This document shows, piece by piece, positions 1-5,618 of a DNA stretch of 5,618 nucleotides. Numbering within the stretch: position 1 is the stretch's first letter; each line of letters opens with the position of its first letter. The DNA is from Caryophanales bacterium UBA1744 (GTDB taxonomy: Bacteria > Bacillota_I > Bacilli_A > RFN20 > CAG-826), in the NCBI GenBank assembly GCA_002314915.1, contig DCHU01000063.1, positions 1-5,618 on the forward strand, in the 5' to 3' direction. Under the pieces are notes generated by a model. The model had not been told where the DNA came from. It did not search any database and saw only the letters and a program-made list of their open reading frames with translations. The position numbers were made by a program, and so were the translations under genes.

Positions 1-2028
1 CTTGCAGCGCCATTCTGGATGACCGCATTCTTGCACTTGGGCGGAACAAAAGGTTCATTTAGACTACCAACCTTTGACTTGAATTATGTGGCTACATTCT
101 TTGAGGGCTTCCTTGAGGGCTCATATGCCGACGTTACATATATTGAGCACAATACGGGATATGTCAGCATGTTCACGAGTGTTGTCACTTTGGTGTTCTT
201 CCAGTTGTTCTTCTTCAACAAGAAATACACGCTCAGAGAAAGGCTTGTTTCTTTAGGTTTGCCATTCTTGTTCTTCGTTATTTTCGAGGTGACTACATTA
301 AATGCCTTGTTCCACGGAGGACGTGAACCAACCTGGTTCCCAACAAGATACTCCTTCATGATTGGTTTTATTGTTTGCTACTTCGCAGGACTTGAACTTG
401 TTGAGGTAAAAAACACCAATAAGTTTGGTACAATCCTGCCTTTAGCCACTCTTTTAGCTTGTTTCTTGCTTGTTAAGTATGAGTGTAACGACAACGGGGC
501 TTATTCATCGCTTACATGGCCATCGGTCGTTATTTATGTGACCACGGATGTTTTAACAGCGGTCTACCTCCTCATCCCTGAATTCAAGAATCCTTATGTT
601 AGATATGCTGTATCAATGACATTTGGAGCATCGCTTATCGCCCTTACATCATTGTCCTCTTATAGAGGCTCCTATCAGATCTTGAAAAAGAATCTCGACG
701 AAAACGAATACGAGAAATACGAAACATATCTAGCGGATGAGGCAGTCTCCCCTGCTATCGACGCCGTTAAAGCGTATGACTCATCCGTTTACCGTATGGA
801 GACTCTATTTGATAGACCAGGAACTCATAACACAATCAGCAATAACCCATTGTTCTATAGCTACAACGGTCTTAACCACTTCTCGAGTTCAGAGAAGGAA
901 GAATGCATGAGGGAAATGCTTAAGCTTGGTTTCCAATACAATACATTCTTTGAGAAATACGATTCAGGATCAACGGTTACAATCAACTCATTTTTGGGCA
1001 TGAAGTATCTCGTTGACAACAAGTATAGGCACATGAACATGGGCCCTATCTTCTACACGAACTACCCATGGTCAGAGCTAAACGGCGTTTATGAGGACTT
1101 AGTGTACAAGTACTATGAGAACGCTTTAGCGTTGCCGTTTGCTTTCACAATGGATAGAACAAGCGTCGAATACGTTGAAAGCAGCAAGAAGACTGAATCA
1201 GGCACTTACTACTACGATAAGTTTGAATACCAGAACAACATCTTTAAGCAGTTATCATCATCCGTTGTTGATGGTGAGGGAAATCAAAAGGATATCCTGA
1301 ATCACTTGAATCCAACACTCACCAATCAGTCATCTGGCATGACCATTGAAAGTGATTCGCTTGGTAGTTTCTCGGTAAGCGGAACAGAAGGAGATTCATT
1401 CACACTTAGTTTCACCATCCCATCGGCTGCTTATGGACAAAACCTCTACTTTGTAGAACAAAACGCGAACGACAACTTCCGTTACTATATCGACAATATA
1501 ATCTATCAGTCGCAATCCTATTGGCACAAAGGCATTAGAGGATTCAACGACAATGCAACCCATACGCATAATCTAAGAATCGTCCTCAGCAAGGATATTA
1601 CCAACGTTAAGGTTAGACCGGTTCTCGCATGGGAAGATATGTCTACGCTTGAAGAGTATATCAACGCGATTAAGGTGGAAGGCGTCAACAACGCTAAAGT
1701 CATCAATGGTATGACGTCGTTTGGTTATGAAGGCGACTTTGAACTTAATGGAAATAATAGAGATTTAATAACAACAATTCCTTATGAAGGGTATTGGAAA
1801 GTGTTCGTTGATGGTAAACCGGTGAAAACGCAGAAGAGATTGGATATCTTCTTGAGTGCGGATCTTAAGAATGTTGGAATCGGTTCGCATCACATCAAGC
1901 TTGTCTATTCCGATAAAGCCCTTATCCTCAGCACCGCTACAGCGTCCTTTGCCTTAGCGACATCCGTTGCTTTGTTTGGCGTATACACCCTCTTAAAGAA
2001 AAAGAAACCAAGCGTGGTCTCCGAATAA
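1..2028 (+). CDS. yfhO: YfhO-family multi-span membrane protein, 5' end cut by the window edge
   Basis: The frame is open from base 1 (LAAPFW precedes the Met at 19), so that Met is internal and the true start lies to the left; 675 residues are visible. Counting from the Met at 19, hydrophobic segments lie near 49-66, 76-98, 111-130, 137-153, 168-186 and 195-213. A large soluble domain follows (about 215-630), then one last span (about 633-659) and a lysine-rich tail KKKKPS. Family hallmarks are WFPTRYSFMIGF (106-117), FLGMKYLVDNK (325-335), ALPFAF (371-376) and, near the C-terminus, IPYEGYWKVFVDGK followed by a G-x-H-x-I-x-L-x-Y pattern. YfhO proteins have a GT-C-like fold; the Bacillus subtilis member is implicated in adding GlcNAc to lipoteichoic acid from a lipid-linked donor made by CsbB. 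Family assignment is firm; the same substrate here is inference, since no CsbB- or GtcA-like gene is visible. The gene ends at TAA and faces the minus-strand operon. Confidence 0.88.
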   Translation, partial: LAAPFWMTAFLHLGGTKGSFRLPTFDLNYVATFFEGFLEGSYADVTYIEHNTGYVSMFTSVVTLVFFQLFFFNKKYTLRERLVSLGLPFLFFVIFEVTTLNALFHGGREPTWFPTRYSFMIGFIVCYFAGLELVEVKNTNKFGTILPLATLLACFLLVKYECNDNGAYSSLTWPSVVIYVTTDVLTAVYLLIPEFKNPYVRYAVSMTFGASLIALTSLSSYRGSYQILKKNLDENEYEKYETYLADEAVSPAIDAVKAYDSSVYRMETLFDRPGTHNTISNNPLFYSYNGLNHFSSSEKEECMREMLKLGFQYNTFFEKYDSGSTVTINSFLGMKYLVDNKYRHMNMGPIFYTNYPWSELNGVYEDLVYKYYENALALPFAFTMDRTSVEYVESSKKTESGTYYYDKFEYQNNIFKQLSSSVVDGEGNQKDILNHLNPTLTNQSSGMTIESDSLGSFSVSGTEGDSFTLSFTIPSAAYGQNLYFVEQNANDNFRYYIDNIIYQSQSYWHKGIRGFNDNATHTHNLRIVLSKDITNVKVRPVLAWEDMSTLEEYINAIKVEGVNNAKVINGMTSFGYEGDFELNGNNRDLITTIPYEGYWKVFVDGKPVKTQKRLDIFLSADLKNVGIGSHHIKLVYSDKALILSTATASFALATSVALFGVYTLLKKKKPSVVSE

Positions 2029-2082
2029 CGTTTATAGGCGTTTTAGGGAATGCGCGTAAAGGGAATGTTCAAATACTAATCG

Positions 2083-2114
2083 AAATGGGTCATCTTGCTA
2101 GGATGGCCTATTTT
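2083..2114 (+). terminator. Intrinsic terminator of the yfhO-like gene, possibly bidirectional
   Basis: Bases 2083-2094 pair with 2102-2113: a 12-bp stem with two G-T wobbles (2087-2109 and 2090-2106) and a 7-base loop (2095-2101). The 3' arm ends in TATTTT, giving a short U-tract on the plus strand. The mirrored AAA at 2083-2085 gives a weaker T-run on the minus strand. It lies 54 bases after the yfhO stop, where a terminator is expected. Confidence 0.7.
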
Positions 2115-2120
2115 CATAAG

Positions 2121-2148
2121 AAAAAACGTTACCCGAGGTGGGTGAACG
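2121..2148 (-). terminator. Intrinsic terminator of the minus-strand kinase-regulator operon
   Basis: Read on the minus strand, CGTTCACCC and GGGTAACG form an 8-bp stem with one bulged base (2144) around the 5-base loop ACCTC. Six T residues (2126-2121) follow directly. The stem begins only 3 bases after the regulator's stop codon. GC-rich inner pairs plus an uninterrupted T-run make this a classic rho-independent terminator, and the stronger of the two in this junction. Confidence 0.82.
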
Positions 2149-2151
2149 CTT

Positions 2152-2889
2152 CTAGAATGTCAGGACGCTGTATTTCTTGCAGAGTTCGAGGAATTCTGAC
2201 TTGACGGTCTGGAGTTTTCTTCTGGAGATAGGGATTCTCTCGCCATTGGTTAAGAGGAGGTCTGGTCCATCGAATCCGCTGATGGCGAAGAAGTTGACTA
2301 GATATCCTTTGTGGACACGCATGAAGCCGTGTTCCTTAAGGGAGTTTTCTAGAGTCTCCATGCTAGATGATGCCTCTTCTACGTCTTTTGTTGAGAGGAG
2401 ATGGATTATCTGAAGAGCGCCGCATCCTTCAAAGTATGCGATGTTCTTGATGCTGAATGTCTTCTTTCTACCGTGAACCGTAACGCAGATGGTCGTGTTG
2501 CCGGTGTCTTCTTTCTTGATGTTGGAGTACCTTTCGATGACTTCCGATAAATCCTGTAAGAAGCTGGATTTGCGGACAAAGCCGAATGGCTGGAGCTGAA
2601 TGGCCTCAAACACTCTCTCTTCTCTAGAACTGACGAAGACGATTTTGCTCTCGGTCTCATGGTCTTTTAAGAACTTGGCATAGTCGATGCCGTCCATCTC
2701 AGGCATGTTGATGTCTAAGAAGACGATGTCGAACTGAGCCTCTTTTCTTCTCTTCTCAAATTGAGGGCAACTGGAGAATGTCTCGATGTTTGAGTCGATG
2801 TTATGGTTTCTGAATCCTTCTTGGATCGATTCCTTAATAAGCTTAAGGACGCTGGTGTTGTCGTCTACAACTGCACACTGTAATTTCAT
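2152..2889 (-). CDS. LytTR-family response regulator (REC + LytTR DNA-binding domain)
   Basis: A 245-residue cytoplasmic transcription regulator of the AgrA/ComE/LytR type, of usual length. The receiver domain spans about residues 3-122: acidic pocket D9-D10, phospho-acceptor Asp59 in FDIVFLDINMPEMDG, the switch Ser at 87/88 in VFVSS, and Lys107 in GFVRKS. The LytTR domain spans about 133-240 and shows the family pattern FMRVHKGYLVNF (189-200) followed by NGERIPISRRK (215-225), in which the Arg/Lys residues normally contact DNA. The domains are joined by a short polar linker (about 122-131). The ATG lies 2 bases after the kinase stop and has a GGAGG ribosome binding site 7 bases upstream, which fixes the start. 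Phosphorylation by the adjacent GHKL kinase is expected from family pairing. Its target promoters are unknown; I found no convincing pair of LytTR direct repeats in the window. Confidence 0.93.
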   Translation of the reverse strand: MKLQCAVVDDNTSVLKLIKESIQEGFRNHNIDSNIETFSSCPQFEKRRKEAQFDIVFLDINMPEMDGIDYAKFLKDHETESKIVFVSSREERVFEAIQLQPFGFVRKSSFLQDLSEVIERYSNIKKEDTGNTTICVTVHGRKKTFSIKNIAYFEGCGALQIIHLLSTKDVEEASSSMETLENSLKEHGFMRVHKGYLVNFFAISGFDGPDLLLTNGERIPISRRKLQTVKSEFLELCKKYSVLTF

Positions 2890-2891
2890 CG

Positions 2892-4223
2892 CTAAGCCTC
2901 CATTATGATTTCAACTTCAAAGACACCCTTCTTGAGTGTTCTCGTGATATGGCCGTTATGTTCTTTGATGATCTGGGATACGATCTTGTTTCCGTATCCG
3001 TGGATTCTCTTGTTCTCTTTGAGAGTCTTTCCTAAGTTAAGGTCCTCATATGTAACGGTCTCAGGAACAGGATTTGAAATATTGATATATAACATTTCCT
3101 GGTACTTCCTCATTCTGATTGTGACAACAGGCTTCTCGATCTTGAATCTGCAGCAAGCTTCAATTGCGTTGTCTAAGATATTCGTGAAGAGGGAGCAAAG
3201 CTCAACTGAGTTATAGGATAACTGCTCTGGGATAGCAATCTTGACGTCGAAATCCACTCCGACTGATCTAGCCTTGGACAATTCCATATTGAGGATTGCG
3301 CTGACGTTCTTGTTGTCGCATGAGATGAAGCTCAACGGCTCGATGATGCCATCGCCGTACTGCTCAAAGAACTTGATGAACTCATCGTACTTCTTCTCCA
3401 TGATGAGGAGTTTCATGAAACCGTATTGGTTCTTGATGTCATGTCTTAATCTTCTCATCTCTTCGAGATTCTCTTCCGACATGCGGAGCATCTCTTCGTT
3501 CTTCTCAAGCTCAGACATACGGACTTGGAGTTCAAGGACGTCTGAGTGTGAGCGGTTGACGTTATAGAAGGTCAAGTATGTGAGGACATTGATGATTGCG
3601 AAAACGATGAAGATAAGAGCGATGTAGAACGTATGGAACCAAGTTGGGTTCTCTGCGCCGTTTCTATATGAGTGATAGCCAATGGATAAGACAACTTCAC
3701 AAAGGGTGTAGATGGCAACGAAGGTCGCACTGGTCTTGTGGATGTGCTTGATTTTGTTCATGTTGAATACACGAACAAGGAAAGCAAATGGGATAAGGAG
3801 CAGGAATGAGAACCAACGGAATCCAATGTCGAGCACCTTTCCGATTGATGGATCAAGATCCGACAAAAGACCAGGGACAATATTGCCGAGGTTAGTTAAT
3901 GTGAAATACATCGCATAGATGACTAATGCGGTGATGATTTTCGGTTTTATCTTGTGCTGGGTAAAGAACTGAGCGTAGATGAACGTTACGATTCCGGTGC
4001 TGAAATAGAACGTGTATGCGAACCACTGCATCTTATTGAACCCGTATCTAAAAAGTGCGGCAAACCCGAAGTTGAGGACAACGACGGATACGCACAAAAC
4101 AGAGGCAATGATTAATCCTTGCCACCACTTGTACTTCTTGGTGTCATAAAATGCAATAAAAAGGGCTAAAACGTAAGTGCATAAGCTTACGACAATACTG
4201 TATTCCAGACCGAACTGGAGCAA
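2892..4223 (-). CDS. GHKL sensor histidine kinase (AgrC/ComD-like, HPK10 class)
   Basis: A 443-residue membrane sensor kinase. The N-terminal half has seven hydrophobic segments, near residues 9-27, 36-58, 67-88, 96-120, 133-153, 166-185 and 198-221, with no large extracellular loop. A charged heptad-like stretch (about 225-258) looks like a signalling coiled coil. The dimerization/phospho-acceptor helix carries RRLRHDIKNQ with His261, as in the AgrC/SpoB-type kinases. The ATP-binding domain has the N-box LFTNILDNAIEAC (345-357; Asn348, Asn352) and a G-box HGYGNKIV (408-415), where the usual HGxGL leucine is Asn. The start is TTG at 4223, preceded by a weak GGAA 5 bases upstream. No in-frame ATG lies just upstream, and the first internal Met (65) would remove two membrane spans. 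The gene is followed after 2 bases by its cognate LytTR regulator. Relatives commonly sense peptides, but the signal here is unknown. Confidence 0.9.
   Translation of the reverse strand: MLQFGLEYSIVVSLCTYVLALFIAFYDTKKYKWWQGLIIASVLCVSVVVLNFGFAALFRYGFNKMQWFAYTFYFSTGIVTFIYAQFFTQHKIKPKIITALVIYAMYFTLTNLGNIVPGLLSDLDPSIGKVLDIGFRWFSFLLLIPFAFLVRVFNMNKIKHIHKTSATFVAIYTLCEVVLSIGYHSYRNGAENPTWFHTFYIALIFIVFAIINVLTYLTFYNVNRSHSDVLELQVRMSELEKNEEMLRMSEENLEEMRRLRHDIKNQYGFMKLLIMEKKYDEFIKFFEQYGDGIIEPLSFISCDNKNVSAILNMELSKARSVGVDFDVKIAIPEQLSYNSVELCSLFTNILDNAIEACCRFKIEKPVVTIRMRKYQEMLYINISNPVPETVTYEDLNLGKTLKENKRIHGYGNKIVSQIIKEHNGHITRTLKKGVFEVEIIMEA
2897..2901 (-). promoter_or_regulatory. Strong ribosome binding site of the response regulator inside the kinase gene
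   Basis: GGAGG on the minus strand lies 7 bases before the regulator's ATG and within the last codons of the kinase gene. The kinase stop (TAG, 2894-2892) falls between this site and the ATG. The arrangement points to translational coupling, giving linked amounts of kinase and regulator. Confidence 0.85.
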
Positions 4224-4241
4224 GAAATTTCCAAATGGTAT

Positions 4242-4271
4242 ATTAAAATCTCGAGTATTCTCTTGTGTGTA
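4242..4271 (-). promoter_or_regulatory. Possible sigma-A-type promoter for the kinase-regulator pair
   Basis: On the minus strand a TTTAAT box (4247-4242; 5 of 6 matches to TATAAT) lies 18 bases after TACACA (4271-4266; 4 of 6 to TTGACA). The -10 box ends 18 bases before the TTG start codon, which would leave a very short leader still containing the GGAA motif. An alternative -10, TGTAAT at 4278-4273, has only a poor -35. AT-rich gaps give such matches easily, so this is tentative. Confidence 0.28.
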
Positions 4272-4280
4272 GATTACACA
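4266..4280. repeat. Perfect 6-bp inverted repeat in the ligase-kinase gap
   Basis: TGTGTA-GAT-TACACA is a perfect dyad with a 3-base spacer, too tight for a good RNA hairpin but typical in shape of a dimeric repressor site. Its left arm coincides with the proposed -35 box of the kinase promoter, so a bound protein could block transcription. Six-base arms arise fairly often by chance in a gap this size, so an operator role is only possible. Confidence 0.35.
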
Positions 4281-4355
4281 TATATGCGTTTTTAGTAAAT
4301 CTATTTCGAATCATTTGGTCGTCGAAAAGTGAAAATGGGGAGCAAAACTTTACTA

Positions 4356-5618
4356 TTAGGCAAGTAAATACTTGTCGAATGCGCCGGCAAGCACCGCCTG
4401 CTTCATTCCGTTTTTCTGAACTTTGTTCGTGCTTGTTTGCTCTAGTTGAGGGAGGACGTAGATTCGCTTTGGAATCTCGATTTTTGTTAGTCCTTGGCAT
4501 TTATCTAAAAGCGATTCTCTGGTGAATGGTCTATCCGTGACGACACAGGCGACGATTGCCTCGCCCTTTTTATCGTCTTCGATGCCGAAAACCGCACAGT
4601 CGAGGATTCCCTCTACCGCTTTAAATGAGTTTTCGATTCTGACGGATGAGATGTTATTTCCATTAACGATGATGATGTCTTTGATTCTTCCTGTGACATG
4701 GAGGACCTCATTCTCATCAAAGTAACCAAGGTCTCCGGTTCTTAAGAATTCGCCGAACATTGATAATTCCCCATTCATATAGCCTTTGCACATCGATGGT
4801 GACTTAACAATGATCTCGCCAACTGTATGTGGTTTTACATCATCTCCGAGGTTATTTACGATTCTAACTTCGTTGAGTGAGTATTTCCTTCCAACGCCGG
4901 AGAGTCTTATTTCATCGCTTAAGAGAGCGGAGCCACAGCTGATGCCGACGCATTCGGTCATGCCATAGACTGGGACGAGAGTCATTCCTAGGGCGCTCTC
5001 GATTTTCTTTATCTCTTCTGCGGTTGATGGTGCGCCGCCGATTAAGCCGGCTTTTAAACAAGAGATGTCTTTTCCTACTCCAAGTCTAGCAATCTCTTTA
5101 TAAAGAGTTGGGACGCCGTTCAATCTGCTGATTCTATATTTCTCGATACAATCGACGATGTGGTCGATCTTGATGTTGTCAGGGAAGAATGTTGCGTAAT
5201 CAACAAGCACGCCTGCAGTTATGAGTCCTAACGCGAAAACGTGATGCAATGGAATCATGCACATTGCAATATCCTTCTTGGTGTACAAAACATGGTCCAA
5301 AGTGTCCACTGAATTCATTATGAGGTTGCCTTGGGAGAGCATTACGAATTTAGGCGTGCCGGTCGATCCCGATGTGATGATGACGATAGTTGCCTTGTCA
5401 CCGTCTGTGCAGAATGGATAATCCACCGTTTGAACTTTAGATTCCATCAAAGGCGTTACCACTCCACGTTTTCTAACTTCCCAAGCACCATGTTCATCAG
5501 TGATGACAATTCCGTTAATCGCATCAAGTGATTCGTGTGGGTCTTCCATGATGGTTAAGATTCCCATTGCTTGCAAAGCAAAGAAGATGGTTAAGGTCTC
5601 GATTGAGCGATTGGCTCT
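4356..5618 (-). CDS. AMP-dependent acyl-CoA synthetase/ligase (ANL superfamily), N-terminus cut by the window edge
   Basis: The frame is open to the right edge: the last 14 codons encode ANRSIETLTIFFALQAMG, a usual ANL N-domain helix. The true start is therefore beyond base 5618, and the TTG at 5576 is internal. The 420 visible residues (numbered from the edge) carry the adenylation motifs in order: phosphate-binding loop TSGSTGTPK (82-90), IPLHHVFAL (A4-like, 122-130), YGMTE (218-222), RTGD (293-296), GRIKDIIIVNGNNIS (310-324), and a C-terminal TSTNKVQKN with the likely catalytic Lys399. Such enzymes activate a carboxylic acid as an acyl-AMP and usually transfer it to CoA or a carrier protein. 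About 70-100 N-terminal residues are probably missing. Substrate is not readable; fatty-acyl-CoA ligase is the default, and an acyl-ACP or polymer ligase is possible. Odd points are PKF in place of PKG after the loop and Asn in place of Gly before Lys399. It ends in three consecutive stops, TAA TAG TAA. Confidence 0.9.
   Translation of the reverse strand, partial: RANRSIETLTIFFALQAMGILTIMEDPHESLDAINGIVITDEHGAWEVRKRGVVTPLMESKVQTVDYPFCTDGDKATIVIITSGSTGTPKFVMLSQGNLIMNSVDTLDHVLYTKKDIAMCMIPLHHVFALGLITAGVLVDYATFFPDNIKIDHIVDCIEKYRISRLNGVPTLYKEIARLGVGKDISCLKAGLIGGAPSTAEEIKKIESALGMTLVPVYGMTECVGISCGSALLSDEIRLSGVGRKYSLNEVRIVNNLGDDVKPHTVGEIIVKSPSMCKGYMNGELSMFGEFLRTGDLGYFDENEVLHVTGRIKDIIIVNGNNISSVRIENSFKAVEGILDCAVFGIEDDKKGEAIVACVVTDRPFTRESLLDKCQGLTKIEIPKRIYVLPQLEQTSTNKVQKNGMKQAVLAGAFDKYLLA

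Noticed and set aside
2027..2035. AACGTTTAT, a match to the LytTR-regulator half-site pattern as I recall it, followed by a looser CGTTTTAGGG copy.
   Set aside because: It overlaps the yfhO stop codon at a convergent gene end, not a promoter, and no second good half-site lies about two helical turns away. The two similar decamers (2029-2038, 2039-2048) look like chance.
2051..2079. A 9-codon plus-strand frame (MRVKGMFKY) after yfhO.
   Set aside because: It is very short, badly spaced from any ribosome binding site, and lies in the terminator leader.
2177..3567. Several plus-strand open frames of 78-108 codons opposite the kinase and regulator genes.
   Set aside because: They are antisense shadows of well-supported genes and show low-complexity Ser/Leu/Arg-rich products with no recognisable domain.
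4243..4314. A 23-codon minus-strand frame between the ligase and the kinase (begins MIRNRFTKNAYMCN), in the place where a signal-peptide gene could lie.
   Set aside because: No ribosome binding site precedes its ATG, there is no hydrophobic leader or double-glycine motif, and it overlaps the candidate promoter elements. The frame is open further upstream, as expected by chance.
4304..4327. Inverted repeat TTTCGA/TCGAAA with a 12-base spacer, considered as the ligase terminator.
   Set aside because: The stem is short and AT-rich with no T-run on either strand directly after it.
4348..4358. Three consecutive in-frame stops TAA TAG TAA ending the ligase gene.
   Set aside because: Tandem stops are common in AT-rich gene ends and need no special explanation.
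4361..4374. Near-palindrome CAAGTA-AA-TACTTG at the 3' end of the ligase gene.
   Set aside because: It encodes the last codons, the loop would be very small, and no T-run follows, so it is not a credible terminator; 6-bp arms are common by chance.

Overview
The window looks like ordinary chromosomal DNA from a low-to-mid-GC Gram-positive bacterium (Bacillota or a close relative). The reasons are a YfhO-type membrane protein, a GHKL sensor kinase paired with a LytTR response regulator, and short gaps with intrinsic terminators and a GGAGG ribosome binding site. Tryptophan is always TGG in the four genes and the visible stops are TAA, TAG and TAA, so nothing suggests the Mycoplasma code. I cannot name the genus.

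Layout: positions 1-2028 (+) hold the C-terminal part of a large multi-membrane-span YfhO-family protein whose start lies left of the window. Positions 2029-2151 are a convergent junction with two adjacent intrinsic terminators, one serving each direction. On the minus strand, read from right to left, come an adenylate-forming acyl-CoA ligase-like enzyme (4356-5618, N-terminus cut by the right edge), a 132-base gap with a possible promoter and a small palindrome, a seven-span histidine kinase of the AgrC/GHKL class (2892-4223), and a LytTR DNA-binding response regulator (2152-2889).

How the genes work together: the kinase and regulator are separated by only 2 bases, and the regulator's ribosome binding site sits inside the end of the kinase gene, so they form a translationally coupled two-component system. 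I see no convincing terminator between the ligase and the kinase, so the pair may also be reached by readthrough from the ligase. The signal is unknown: no AgrB-like protease or credible signal-peptide gene is visible. YfhO and the ligase both belong to families that can act on envelope lipids or polymers, but a functional link with the two-component system is inference only. I found no RNA gene, CRISPR array, mobile element or clear novel system.
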